DNA of 64,000 nt from Lycium barbarum (taxonomy: Eukaryota; Streptophyta; Magnoliopsida; Solanales; Solanaceae): NCBI RefSeq assembly GCF_019175385.1, contig NC_083345.1, forward strand, positions 112,764,480-112,828,479. The letters are read 5' to 3'. Position 1 is the stretch's first letter; each line of letters opens with the position of its first letter. A program made the position numbers and the translations under genes. The notes below the pieces were generated by a model that saw only the letters and a list, made by a program, of their open reading frames with translations, was not told the DNA's origin and searched no databases. Shown here piece by piece: positions 1 to 12,312 of this stretch.

Positions 1-288
1 TAAATGATTAAAGCTGTTTAGAGCATACTTTAGGGATTATTTTGAACCTACTTACAAACTTAAGGGACCATTTTTGACATTTTGTCTATAATTATACTTC
101 AAGTTATATGGTAAATTCAAAGACACAAAAAGAGAGCAGGGAGAAAGTAATTTTGAGAATACCAAAGCGAGGATATGAGCAACGATTAGTATGATAACTA
201 GATGGCTTATGTCCGTGCGACACTTTGCATTATGCTGTATCTATGTGTATATAGTTGTGTTTGGATATATATATACTATGCTTAAAAT

Positions 289-2034
289 ACGATTAATATA
301 ACATTTTAGTTTGTGCTCCGTATCTAAAACTTTATTATATTAGTGTTTGCTATAAATACAAAGTTAGCAAAAATTTATTAATACTTTTTAAAAAAGAAGA
401 CTTGTTTAAAAGGAAACTATTTTCCTCTCTTTGAGATAAAACAATAACAATATTTAAGCATCAGTTGATACTTTAAATTTTAATTTGATTAATTTAAAGG
501 TGTAAAATACTTATTATTTTTTATCAAATTTTGATTTGGATAATTCTAATTCAAATTGTTAAATTAATTTTACATGTTTAAAACGAAACAACGTAAAAAT
601 TTGATTTTCTATTTAACCGAAGAAATACTATTTTTTAATTTTTGGTAAATATTCTCGGTTTAGCTCATTTTACTTTTCATGTTGTCTTTTGCATGGTTTT
701 TAAGGAAACGTCAATTAAAATTATAATTTGACTAATTTACCTTATTCATTATTTGATCTTCATTTGGTATTATTTTTTCTTTTACGACATTAATCTCTTT
801 TCACATTTATTAGAGTAAGAATAAAAATGAAAAAGTAATTAAATTCTACCTTATTTTAAAATATAAATATTTTAAGTATATTTATTTTAATAAACGTAGC
901 AAATAAATGACATGGAGGAATAGCAAATACAATAATTTAATATCTATATTAGATCTCAGGTTAATATAAAAAAAAATTGTATGGTTTGGCTACTTAACCT
1001 TTTGAAGAAAAGCAATAATATGGGGTCCATGTTTTTTGTTGTACAATAATTTCATGTGTTCTCACTAATGGGTTGATACGCATGTGACAATGAATCCATC
1101 ATTATTGACTTAATGGGATACTTTAGAAATTACACAAATATTTTTTGATTTTTTAATATGGGGTGCACTTTTTTTTTTACATTATTAGTTTGCATTGTTT
1201 TTATGCATATATATATATATATATGTATGTATATGTATATTATGTATATATATACTATATTCAAAACACGATTAATATAATATTGTAGTTTGTGCTCCGT
1301 ATCCAAAAATTTATTATATTAGTGTTTGCTACGAATACAAAGTCTGCAAAAATTTATTAATACTTTTTAAAAGAGAAGACTTGTTTAAAAGGAAATTATT
1401 TTCCTCTCTTTGAGATAAAACAATAGCAATATTTAAGCATCAGTTGATACTTTCAATTTTAATTCGATTAATTTAAAGGTGTAAAATACTTATTATTTTT
1501 TATCAAATTTTGATTTGGATAATTCTAATTCAAATTGTTAAATTAATTTTACATGTTTAAAACGAAACAAAGTAGAAATTTGATAAACACGATTAATATA
1601 ACATTGTACTTTGTACTCCGTATCCAAAACTTGATTACATTAGTATTTGCTACGAATACAAAGTCTGCAAAAATTTATTAATACTTTTTAAAAAAGAAGA
1701 CTTGTTTAAAAGGAATTTTTTTCCTCTCTTTAAGATAAAATAATAGCAATATTTAAGCATCAGTTGATACTTTCAATTTTAACTCGATTAATTTAAAGGT
1801 GTAAAATACTTATTATTTTTTATCAAATTTTTATTTGGATAATTCTAATTCAAATTGTTAAATTAATTTTACATGTTTAAGACGAAACAAAGTAGAAATT
1901 TGATTTTCTATTTAAACGAAGAACTACTATTTTTTAATTTTTGGTAAATATTCTCAGTTTAGCTCATTTTACTTGTCATGTTGTCTTTTGCATGATCTTT
2001 TAAGAAAATGTCAATTACAATTATAATTTGACTA
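289..2034. repeat. Three copies of an AT-rich repeat
   Basis: A block beginning ACGATTAATATAACATT occurs at about 289-733, 1268-1584 and 1589-2034 in the same orientation. Shared landmarks are TTTGTGCTCCGTATC (TTTGTACTCCGTATC in the third copy), a purine-rich AAGAAGACTTGTTTAAAAGG and CATCAGTTGATACTTT. The middle copy lacks the last 130 bases or so, and the second and third copies abut. No coding potential is visible, and I do not recognise the family. Confidence 0.8.
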
Positions 2035-2229
2035 ACTCATGTTTATATATAGTAGTAACTAGAAGAGGTAACGCTTCGAGAATCCATGGCCTACTTGATT
2101 CTTGTTGTTAATTCGCCATTTTCAAGATTTTGTATTTTTTGAGAAGAGGATCACAAGGTTTTATTCTACTTCTATGTTTTTTTATTTTTAAGATGATATT
2201 TAAGAAGTTAAACTGATTTGCTAATTATA

Positions 2230-2673
2230 GAGAAAATGACTAAAATGGTCTCTTATGTTTGGGAATAGGTTTAAAGTAGTCCCCAAAGTACACTCCGAAC
2301 AGTTTTAGTCATCTGTTAGATTTGTCGAAAACTATGAAGGAAGAAAAGATTTAATATGAACTCACTTTTGGAGGTACATTTCTCGTTGTTTGTGCTATTT
2401 ATTGTCTCTTTTTAGAGTTTAGTGTAGTTTTTTATGTGTAAGTTTTGCTATTTTTAGTAATTTTTCGTGTTTATAACACTTTCCTTATATTTTTATTAAA
2501 TAGTTTGTTTTCATAGTTGCTATCAAATCTGGAAGACAGAGTTTGGTAAATATTTGATGGAGACCAATAGTGTTAACTTTTGTCAAACTTAAAGGACAAA
2601 AACTGTTTAAAGCATACTTTAGGGATTATTTTGAACCTACTCCCAAACTTTGAAACCATCTTGTCATTTTCTC
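2230..2673. mobile_element. MITE, Mutator-like, copy 1
   Basis: Terminal inverted repeats of about 60 bp begin GAGAAAATGAC and end GTCATTTTCTC. They continue inward through a TTTGGGA.TAGGTT block on both sides. The flanks GCTAATTATA (2220-2229) and GATAATTATA (2674-2683) match at 9 of 10 bases, which fits the 9-10 bp target duplication of Mutator-type elements. No open frame supports a transposase, so the element is non-autonomous. Confidence 0.7.
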
Positions 2674-2925
2674 GATAATTATACTTCAAGTTACATGGTA
2701 AATTGGAAGACATTAAGAGAGAATAGGGGGAAAGTAATTTTGGCAGTACCAAAGTGAGAACATGAGCAGCGATTTGTATGACAACTAAAAGAGGTAATGC
2801 TTCGAGAATCCATGGCCTACTTGATTCTTGATTCGCCATAGGGTTTATGCACAAGGTTTTATTCTACTTCTAAGCTTGTTTGATGTTTAAGATATTTAAG
2901 AAGTTAAACTAATTTGCTAATTATA

Positions 2926-3406
2926 AAGGAAATGACAAAAATGGTCCCTTATGTTTGGGAGTAGGTTTAAAATAGTTCCGAGAACATACTTTGAACAATT
3001 TTGGTCTCTGTGAAATGTTAAACAAATTTCATTGTTAGATTTGACGGAAACTGTGAAAAAGAATGGGGTGCATTTCTCGTAGTTTCTGCTAACTTTTGTC
3101 TCTTTTTAAAGTCTGGTGTAGTTTTTTATGTGTAATTTCTGATATTTTTAATCTATTTTTTCGTGTTTAGTGTAGTTGTATGTGTTTCAATGTCTAGGAT
3201 TTGATGAAAATTTCCAAATGTTTTTTATTAAATCTTTTGTTTCCACAGTTGCTGTCAAATCTAGCATACGGAGTTTATTAAATATTTGACGGAAACCAAA
3301 AGTGTTAACTATTGTCAAAATTAAAGGACCAAAATTGTTTAAAGCATACTTTAAGGACTATTTCGAACCTATTCCTGAATTTAACGGACCGTCTTGTCAT
3401 TTTCTC
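2926..3406. mobile_element. MITE, Mutator-like, copy 2
   Basis: This is a relative of the MITE at 2230-2673, with the same terminal repeats and flanks GCTAATTATA and GCTAATTACA (9 of 10 bases). Both copies sit at the same place in the tandem unit, so the MITE was probably duplicated with the unit rather than inserted twice. Confidence 0.7.
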
Positions 3407-3526
3407 GCTAATTACACTCAATTTATATGGTAAATACATTAAGAGAAAGTAGGGAGAAAGTAATTTTGGAAGTACCAAAGCAAGGACATGAGCGGCGATT
3501 AGTATGACTACTGTTGTCACCAAATT

Positions 3527-4712
3527 TTTGACTTCCCATATTTTTTTTTAATTACCTAGAGTCCTTGGATATCAAGTGAAGTAAAATGTATATTTTCTAC
3601 AAGATTAAAATGATTTTATTAAATTATTTAGGTAATATTTTTCCATTTCATTTGGCAAAATAACTTCGATAATATTATAAATCATTAAGAAATCAATTTA
3701 CATTTTTACAATTAATATGGAGTGTTTGGTAAATTTAATCAAGAAGATAATTTTAAAAAATTATTCATTAATTGTTAAAATTATCAGAAAATCAATTAGC
3801 AAGCATTTTACTCTGTTTAATTCAAGAAATCTGATTAATTAAATAAATTAACCATTTAAATACCTCAATTCTTAAATTTTTGCATTTTTGTGCAGTTTCT
3901 TGAATTGCTCGTAATCACTCGAGTACTTAATTATGGCTAATTTCATAAATTTCTCACTAATGGTTAATTGGGGGCCACAATTGAAATAATCAATTGTTGG
4001 TTAATTTTGGCTTTAATTGAAATAGCCAAATTCATGGTTTAAATCAACTGAGGTCATCATCGCAAATTAGCCTTTAATTGCTTGGCTAAGTTTAAATTTG
4101 GCCTTAATTGAAATAGTCAAATTCATGGCTTAAGTTAATTGAGGTCACTGTTGCAAAATTGCCTTTTAATTGTTTGTTTGGTCAAAATTATGACCATAAT
4201 TGAAATAACCAATTTCATGGTTTAAAGTTAAGGCTAACGTTATATTCGCAACTTAAGTCCAATTGCATAATTAGCCATGTTTGTTAGTTTGTTTAGATAA
4301 TTAATTAATTGTGTTTGACCATAATTAAGGGGTTTAAATTAATTGACTCGCTTAATTGTGGCCATTTTATTAAAACTGTGGCAAGTCTTTGCACATATAT
4401 ACACGCATATACACGAATATACATGTGTATACATGTATATCATGTATATGTGCGTGTATATATGCCACCCCTCCCTCTTCTTTGATTTTCAACCGGGCCC
4501 AATCCACTAAGGAACTGACCCGGCCCTAGTCCGCAACTAAAGGGATAATATCCCCTTACCCTTTTCATTTTTTTTAATCACAAGGCCAAACGACCCCTTA
4601 TGTAAGAGAGAAGGGTTTCTCCTTGAGAGAAACCCTAGCCGCCCCACCCTCTTACCTCTTTCTTGCGTCATCGTTGCCTGAAATGACAACATTTCAAGTG
4701 TACATCACCTTT
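3527..4712. other. Non-coding, LTR-like segment
   Basis: AT-rich, with no gene. It holds a 92-bp tandem repeat, an alternating TATACACG/CGTGTATA tract near 4390-4460 and a C-rich pyrimidine stretch (4466-4670) of the kind found in long plant LTRs. The text after 7212 has the same character, so the LTR at 4713-7212 may have landed inside an older long LTR. That is inference; no terminus was identified. Confidence 0.4.
4005..4240. repeat. 92-bp tandem repeat, about 2.6 units
   Basis: The phrase TTAATTGAAATAG(C/T)C, followed by a TTCATGG motif, recurs at about 4012, 4104 and (as ATAATTGAAATAACC) 4195. Units have diverged by roughly 15-20% by eye. A related partial phrase occurs near 3977. Confidence 0.75.
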
Positions 4713-7212
4713 TGTTACACCCCGCACTTTCAGAGCATGAGCATGCCACGTACTTCACCGTAGTAATGGAGTATCAGAGACGTCCCATGAAGTTTTGGAA
4801 GGTACAAGCCATAGGAAGTACGTAACAACGAAGTAAAGGACGAATTACGATCTCGTAAGTCGTAATCGGGAAGGACAATCTTGAAAACACAAGAACATGA
4901 CCATTATCAAGTATAATAAATGATAAATATCATGTAGGGGGAGTTTTGGAAGATTTCAGGACCAAGCAAATCAAAGAAAATAAGTTTGCCGAAATTTTGG
5001 AAAAAGTTGGCAGAATTAAGGATAGACTTTTGGGTCAATTTTCGAGGGGTATATCTCTAGGTATATTAGGAGTTTTAAGGTGTTTCAAAAGCCTAATATG
5101 AAGTTCGTCGAGTCTAGTTTCTAATGCAATGAACCACTCATCGATACGATGTCGGAGTAGAGAATTATGAACGTTACAATTTAGCCGGATAGAGTAGGGT
5201 GCGCTGCTACAGTGATGCTACAGTACTGCTACAGTGCTACAATACTACTACAGTGCTACAATACTGCTACAGTGCCACCGACTTTGACACCCTATATAAG
5301 GGTTAAAACCCCATTTTTTCTCCATAATAATTCCTCTAAATGTTCAAGAGATATCAGCCACCATATGAGAGCATGCACACAACATAAAAGTGAGGATTTT
5401 GTGTAATTTCAAGTGACAGAGTGTTAATCGAGGTCCGGGTAACGTGTAGTCGCGATTATAGTTTTTTCTTGCGTTGGAATTGGCTTGGATTCAAAGTAAA
5501 TATTGAAGATATTACTGCTCTAGCAAGAATAAGGTATGAATCTCTCCTTATTAATATTAATTTCAGTTTATTTACGGAGATAAAGTTATTAAATAGTCGT
5601 ATAACAAGTTGGATAGTTGAGAAACTTGGAAAACATCGTGTGGGATGTTTTATGGAGCCTATTGGTGTTGATAATGTTGTTGTGATGTTGGTATTGTTGT
5701 TGTTTTTGTTGGTCATTAGATTGTGATTTTGGGCTAGGCATATAAACATGGGAGATGCTGCCTGACTTTCGGCAGATTCTAAATGGATTTAAATTGAAGG
5801 CTTAAGATAAGCATGTGACAATGAGCCTAACAATAGTATGAATGGTTTACATGTAGATTTACGAGCTTGGAAGGATAAACGTTGAATAGTTAAAGAGACC
5901 AAAAAGTATTTTAAGGCTATTCCTCTTTCTTTTAAAGGCATGATTCTTTTCCTACCAACCCATGCATGAATTCCATAAAAATCCTCATTTCCAAGAATGT
6001 TAGAGATTCATAACTCTTAAAGTTTTTATGGTGTTAAAGATGAATAATTTTTTTTTATGATAACCATGACAATGATTATGAGGGATTTATTTATCAAAGC
6101 TCCAAGGCATACAGATTTCATGATATTATGAGATGATTTTATTCATAGAGATTTCCAAGTACATGAGCTATATATTATTATGAGGTGATTGAGCTTACTT
6201 TGCAATTTCTTAATTTCCTTCATTGTTGGTAATCTCACCTTATGACCCTTGTTCCTTCAAGGAGGGGTACACGATGATGATTGATCCATAATATAATTGG
6301 AGCCTACCGATCTTACGTCACTCCGATATAGTTATGGATTTTGATTGGGCTCTCACGCATGCTTTATATATATATATGTATTTTCTCACACCACGCCACA
6401 CTATAGTCGGCCGAGCATGGCACGTAGATGTGCACACCACTGCAGTGGGCATTTTATGATATTGCCCCGGACGCGGGCTAATGATGATAACACCGAGCCT
6501 TAATGGCCGGGTATGATACTATATATATGACACCGAGCCTTAATGGTCGGGCATGGTACTATGTATATGCATAAAAATGTTTTTTTAAAAGGCTAAGAAT
6601 GCATGACATCCGCCTTATGAGGCATCCAGATGTACAGGTTATCTCTCTTATTCCATGTTACCTTTCATATCTATATTATGTTGTTATTCATGTCTTATAT
6701 ACTCAGTACATTATTCATACTGACGTCCCTTCTTATGGACTCTGCACTCATGCCCGCAGGCAGGCATGGAGATGAATCAGACTCGTAGGTGTTCTATCAG
6801 CGGATTCTCAGGAGCACTCCACTTACTTCGGAGCTGCAGTCTATTTGGTATTGTCCTTATGATCATTTGTATTCTATGTAAAGGCTCGTAGACGTGTGTG
6901 TACAGTTAGATGTTTTATAGCTCCACCGGTTCATATTGTTGTATAATATATTGGTGGCCTTGTCGGCCTTATTTTGAGCTCTTGATACTTTACTGTTAGC
7001 TTTGCCGGCTTTATGATATACGTTATGTTGTGGTGACCTTGTCGGTCTGCATATGAACATATGTGCTGAATGATTGAATATTCCTATGTTGGGCCTTTTC
7101 TGCGTGCAGGTGTTCTTTGAGTTATGATTTATAATGTTCAAAGTAACGGATAAGTCAGGTGGTTCCCGTCCTATGGGTCGGAGCCTGTCATACTCCTGGT
7201 AGGGGTGTGACA
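4713..7212 (+). mobile_element. Isolated Ty3/gypsy LTR
   Basis: About 2.5 kb bounded by TGTTACACCCCGC and GGGGTGTGACA, the TG..CA ends of an LTR. It aligns along most of its length with the reverse complement of 56451-58998, where the 5' end follows a polypurine tract, so the orientation is plus. Internal landmarks are a CTACAGTGCTACAATACTG array (5203-5275) and a 40-bp direct repeat with CCGAGCCTTAATGG (6490-6560). No primer-binding site follows position 7212 and no internal domain adjoins, so it is a solo or orphan LTR. The flanks CCTTT and TTAGC do not match, so no target duplication survives. Confidence 0.75.
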
Positions 7213-8904
7213 TTAGCATGGTCAATTGGGATAAGAATTTAATGCTAACCCCCTCCCTCCACCAAGTTTCAACCAAACAAGGTATAGCTTCTTTTTTCTT
7301 TATTTTCTTCTGCAAATCAACGGTCAAAGGACTGAATTTTCTTAATGGTTTTTGTTGTTACTCGTATTTGAATTCTCGATTATCATTGGTTCATAAGGAA
7401 CCAAAAGGCTTAATTAATTTTTTAGTCAAATCTGATCACTTATCTGCTTGTTCACTGAATCTCAACCATTAAATTGGTTTTGAGGGCAAGTAATTTTGAA
7501 AAATTGCATAGTCCCGCATCGAAATCGACATTAGGTTTTTAAGATTTTGGGGTTCTATCTAATCACATTGTTTGAGGCCAGCAATTGAAAAATATCACTT
7601 GCACATTAAAAATTTGAAATTCCTAGGGTTTTGGCAATTCTGCTTAGAAACATTTAATTTTTCGATTTAGTCTAAGTTTTAAAGTTTTTTGTTCTTTTGT
7701 GTGTGGCTGAGTTCGAAGAGGAAGCAAAAGATCTTACAAGTTGAAATCCCGACAATAGGCTGCGCATACAAGAGGTGATCTTCCTCCCTTTCAGTTATTT
7801 TCAGCATTTCTTGTTTGCTTCCTGCTTATATGTGCTGAATTGTTGGTATAGCTATGTTAGTTTCTAGTTTGATACATGCTTATGTGTGTTAATTGCCATT
7901 CTTGTTTAGTTATGTTTGTTAGTAGTTTCAAGCATGTTTAGGTGTGTTAGCTTCTTAGCATTGGCTATAGTTCAGCCCTACTGCGTTGTTTAGTTGGTAA
8001 TTTAATATTTATCATGTCATCAGCCCAGCTTTGTTGTACCTTTAGCTTGATTTAATCCATGTTTAAGTACTACTGCTCTGTCAGACTTAGTTCATGCTCT
8101 TAAATAATTCGTGTGATCTAATCACAGGACCATTTCCAATATTTTTATTGCATTAGTTGACTGGTACATGATTAGTTGGATCAAATGCTTAGTTGAATAG
8201 ATAACAAGCTATTAAAGGTCAGCACAAGGTCTGTCTTGTTGATTACTTAGTAAATATGATATATACTATAATGTGAATAAGAGAGGTCCTTGTCTGAATT
8301 TAGAATAAGCTTAAAATTTTATTAGTGATAGCTATAGATGGTGTGTTTGAACTATGACAAAATCATGTATATTTAAGAGTTAGAAAAAATGGGACTTAAG
8401 CATTCTGAGCTTGGTTTAATATCATGGAAAAAGCTATTGTGTACTGTTTGGCTTTAAAATGTTTAAGTTGGTTATGGGATAGTCTGATAAATATGCTTTA
8501 GGTTTGGATCCTGAGATTGTAGACATTAGAACCTAGTGTATATGCCTAAAACTGAGTTAAATATGTTGTCTCAAGCTAGTCACCTGTGTTGACTATGGTA
8601 TGGGTCTTTGAATTTGTTAAATGTTTCTCTCTATGGAAAAGGGATTCATATGCAATGGCAGTGTCTTGTTTTGAGTCTATGTTGAGTCTAAAATAGTCCT
8701 GGTGTTCTTGATAGGCCTTGTTTTTTGTTTCCCTGAATAAGTCACATGAGAGTAGCCATTTGTCTATACTACTTGTCTGAATATAGGTCAACCTGAACTC
8801 TAGACTTGTTGCTTTAATCTTCAATAAACCTTATACATAGTCTATGAGTGTGAGTAAAAATGTATAACTGTCAAGAGTCTTTGCATATCCTAAATTCGTG
8901 CCAA
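7213..8904. other. Non-coding segment
   Basis: No gene is supported. The T-rich, G-containing text on the plus strand resembles intron, leader or long-LTR sequence. Short open frames here lack recognisable domains. It ends where the truncated LTR of the minus-strand gypsy element begins. Confidence 0.4.
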
Positions 8905-9037
8905 AATCATCAAAATCAACCCTGAACACCTCGAGAAGCGTGTCAACGGTCCCCTTGGGTCAAAAGTGAGCTAACCAAGCTCGGGGAAGGGTCAAAATGC
9001 CAAAAAGACTATAACGACCAAGCTGGTTGTTATTTCA
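8905..9037 (-). repeat. 3' LTR remnant of the gypsy element
   Basis: The reverse complement starts TGAAATAACAACCAGCTTGG and aligns with the start of the 5' LTR (27133 leftwards, TGTAACGACCCGCTTGG). Matching ends near 8905, at GGTTGATTTTG on the minus strand. About 2.6 kb of LTR has been lost, together with the outer terminus, apparently by a deletion that also took flanking DNA. Confidence 0.8.
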
Positions 9038-9120
9038 GATACCAATTGTACCATCGCTCGTCCTCGAGTGAAGAAGGGAAAAAATGGAGAAGTACTTGAA
9101 TCAGCGAACAACTGGGGATA

Positions 9121-10540
9121 TCAGCTACGCATATCGGACTCAGTCTTCCAGGTAGCCTCCTCAACAGGATGATGCTTCCATTGCACCTTCACAGAAGCAA
9201 TCTCATTGGACCTCAACTTTCGAACCTGCCTAACTAAAATCGTAATAGGCTCCTCCTTATAGGTCAAATTCTCATCAAGCAATATCAAGTCCCAACGAAC
9301 AATATAAGCACCAGCGGCATGGTACTTCTTCAGCATAGACATATGAAAAATCGGATGAACTCCCGCCAAGCCTGGTGGCAAGGCCAACTCATAAGCAACA
9401 TTGCCCATATGGTCAACAATCTCAAAAGGCCCAATATACCTCGGACTCAACTTGTCTCTTTTCCTAAACCTCATAACACCCTTCATGGGTGAGATCTTCA
9501 ATATAAGTTGGTGACCAACAGTGAACTCTAAATCTCGGACCTTTCGGTCCGCATATATCTTCTGTCGACTCTGAGCTACCAAAAGCTTGACCTGAATCAT
9601 TCTCACTCTCTCAATAGATCCGTACCCCGAGGTCGAACCTCAAAAGTATCAAACCAGCCAACCAGAGATCTACATCCCCTACCATACAAAGCCTCAAAAG
9701 GGGCTATGTCGATACTCGAGTGAAAACTATTGTTGTACGCAAACTCTGCCAAAGGCAAGCACTAATCCTAATGACTACCAAATCAATAACGCAAGCTCTC
9801 AATATATCCTTGATCAATTGAATGGTCCGCTCGGACTGCCCATCGGTCTAGGGGTAGAAAGTTGTACTAAGATCCAATTGGGTACCCAACTCCTCCTGAA
9901 AAGCTCTCCAGAAACGGAAAGTGAATATAGTACCCCGATCAGATATGATAGAAATAGGAACCCCATGCAATCTCATAATATCACGAATGTACAACTTGTC
10001 TAACTTCTCCGCGGTATAGGAAATCTGAACAGGAATCAAATGAGCGGACTTAGTCAACCGATCAACTATCACCCAAATCGAGTCAAACTTACCCAGGTTC
10101 TTTGGGAGACCCACAACAAAATCCATGGCAGTCCTCTCCCCCTTCCACTCGAGAATGGACATCCTCTAAAGTACACCACTGGATCGCTGGTGGTCATACT
10201 TAACTTGCTGACAATTACCACACTTAGCCACGAAATATACTATATCCTTCTTCATCCGATGCCAGTAATAGTGTTGCCTCAAATCACGATACATCTCAGT
10301 TGCCCTCAGATGAATGGAATATCGAGAGTTATAAGCCTCAGTCAAGATTAACTTAATCAAATCATCAACACGAGGAACGCACAAGTGCCCTTTAATTCTC
10401 AAAATGCCCTCAGAATCAATCATGGCCTCCTTGGCCTCACCCCTCAGAACCCTATCTTGAATCTTGCTCAACTGACCATCCTCAAACTGATGAGTCCTGA
10501 TCTGATCTAATAAGGAAGACCTCTCCCCAACACAAGCCAA
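9121..10540 (-). pseudogene. Integrase of gypsy element, broken
   Basis: The N-terminal HHCC zinc region is at about 10190-10330 (residues SIHLRATEMYRDLRQH, then CGNC). The catalytic core shows MDFVVGLP (first D), IISDRG (second D) and, in another frame near 9835, TDGQSERTI with the E. The C-terminal domain at 9121-9606 holds SPRYIGPFEIV and a degenerate chromodomain-like end (VKVQWKHHPVEEATW). At least two frame changes and several stops separate the parts, so no active integrase is possible. It lies directly downstream of RNase H, as expected for gypsy gene order. Confidence 0.9.
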
Positions 10541-10942
10541 AACTCTACCTAGGGCTGAAATATCAAGATTAACGAAACTGTTGGCAAGAGTCTAAACCTC
10601 CATGGCTAACGGGCGCTCGGAAATAATCAATTGAGCTAAACTCCCCATACTCACTGCCATGCTACTCAAGGCATCAACAACAACCTTGGCTTTCCATAGG
10701 TGATATAAAATAGAGATGTCATGGTCCTTCACGAGCTCCATCCATCGGCGCTGCGTGAAATTAAGACCTCTCTAGCTAAACACATACTGAAGGCTATGGT
10801 GATCAGTAAAAACCTCACAATGGACACTATACAAGTAATGCCTCCAAATCTTCAAAGAAAATACCACAACCAACAACTCCAAATCATGGGTAGGGTAATT
10901 CTTCTCATGGATCTTCAACTGATAGGAAACATATGTTATAAC
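10541..10942 (-). pseudogene. RNase H, C-terminal part
   Basis: The minus strand reads [20 protein letters not shown] and [13 protein letters not shown], the second half of a gypsy RNase H. The linker to integrase follows, with AVSMGSLAQLI near 10640. A stop near 10590 and other lesions break it. The first half is at 11723-12001, separated by the hAT-type insertion; the frame continues across that insertion if the duplicated 8-bp target is counted once. Confidence 0.85.
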
Positions 10943-11714
10943 TAGGGGTGGCACGGTTTGGGCCATACCGAAATCTGAACTTTTTAAATATTTGGTTTGG
11001 ATATTTGGATTATGGATTGGACTTCAGATTTTATTTTTAAAATTTATGATTTTCGGATTGGATATGGATTTAGTACTATGGATTTTTGGATATCCGAAAA
11101 TCCGAAATTTTTATACATTTTATCTAGACCTACCTATATCATATGTGCCCAGTACTACTAAGTCTAGTTTCTAAAAGTCCAATAGATCAGTAACTAAGGC
11201 CCTACCCATTAAAATATGAAATACAATATACAATATACAATTCTCTACTAAATCAAATATAATATAGGATTTTCTTACTTCTCAAGTCTCACGCTAGTGT
11301 CACCCATAGCAGAGTGCTTTATTATTTTCCAGATGATTACTTAGATTTTATTTTGTTCATTTTCACTTTTCCAGAATGCTTTTATTTGGTATGGATTTAC
11401 TATGTTGGACATGACTTGGATTTGTTAATCCTAATTTGAACTGGAAGGCTTTTTTTAATGAGCAATTAAGATTTAGATTTACCTAATGGAACTAAGATAT
11501 GAATTTCGTTCCCAACAAGTTTGCCTTAAGTTTCAAGAGTCAAAACTGAAAATTTGAAATATCCGAACCGAATAATCCGAAACCGAACTTAAAATTTCCA
11601 ATCCAATCCGAACTTATTTGAATTGGATTTGGATTGTAATTTCTTCAATCCTAAAACCGAATATCCAAACCAAAAATTTCATATCCAATCCAATAGCCTG
11701 AACGCCCACCCCTA
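10943..11714. mobile_element. hAT-type non-autonomous element
   Basis: Ends TAGGGGTGG and CCACCCCTA are inverted repeats. Flanks GTTATAAC (10935-10942) and GCTATAAC (11715-11722) match at 7 of 8 bases, the 8-bp duplication typical of hAT elements. The subterminal parts hold many short GGATATCCGAAT-like phrases on both strands (GGATTGGATATG, TTCGGATTGG), as expected of transposase-binding repeats. It has no transposase. It sits in the RNase H codons of the gypsy element. Confidence 0.85.
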
Positions 11715-11722
11715 GCTATAAC

Positions 11723-12006
11723 TCTACCCTCCTGCGTCAACACAGCTCCGAAACCAAAATAGGATGCATCACAATAGACCACGAAATCCTCACCCTCCAC
11801 GGATAATGCTAGAATCGGAGTTGAAGTCAAAAGAGACTTGAACTTTTGAAATCTCTCCTCACAATCCTCGGACCACTGAAAGGGAACATCCTTCAGAGTC
11901 AATCTGGTCAAGGACGAAGCAATAGAAGAAAACCCTTCACAAATCTGCGGCAGTAGCTGGCCAAACCCACAAAATTACGGATCTCAGTCACAGTAGTGGG
12001 CCTCGC
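11723..12006 (-). pseudogene. RT end and RNase H start
   Basis: The minus strand reads TTVTEIRNFVGLASYCRRFV, DVPFQWSEDCEERFQKFK and FVVYCDASYFGFGAVLTQEG. These are the connection between reverse transcriptase and RNase H and the start of RNase H, with its first catalytic aspartate in YCDAS. One frame change occurs near 11915. The upstream partner is 16252-17470, across the Athila-like insertion. Confidence 0.85.
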
Positions 12007-12304
12007 TGATGGATATAAATTATTCATGATATTTTGTATATAAAAATAAGTTTTTAAATATAACATGAATAAATATATCCTATCCTCGCATATTTTCTGA
12101 CAAATTCTACAGAAATAAGAGTACTGCAGAAGAATAGAGAAGAAACAAATTGTCAAAGAAGTAAGCAAATAATTCAATAGGTGCAACCACAAATTCACAA
12201 GTCATAACCGTGGAGTTTTACATGTGGGAATTACAAAAGATAACATTGGGAGAAGTTGCATAATCTCACACCCGTCAAGTGTTGAAATTCATGGGTGTCA
12301 CCGC
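12007..12304 (+). repeat. 5' LTR remnant, Athila-like
   Basis: It matches the first 298 bases of the 3' LTR (from 14751) with few differences. Matching stops at GGGTGTCACCGC, where integrase coding sequence begins abruptly. Confidence 0.9.
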
Positions 12305-12312
12305 ATAGATTA

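Larger units (their letters stand above)
2057..3515. repeat. Tandem duplication carrying MITEs
   Basis: Two units of about 0.7 kb lie head to tail, each with an internal MITE. Shared text includes CGAGAATCCATGGCCTACTT (about 2077 and 2803) and TTTAAGAAGTTAAACT just before each MITE. Positions 1-200 match the 3' half of the unit, so a third copy probably runs off the window's left edge. The sequence is non-coding. Confidence 0.75.

Noticed and set aside
4390..4460. Possible CRISPR-like or regulatory palindrome in TATACACG repeats
   Set aside because: It is a degenerate alternating purine-pyrimidine tract typical of AT/GT microsatellite decay, with no regular spacers.
5421..5726. 101- and 97-codon frames on both strands within the LTR at 4713-7212
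   Set aside because: They fall in LTR sequence with a non-coding homologue at 58000-58400; overlapping opposite-strand frames here are chance.
7218..7472. 84-codon frame just after the LTR
   Set aside because: No domain or homologous motif; composition is that of the surrounding pyrimidine-rich non-coding DNA.
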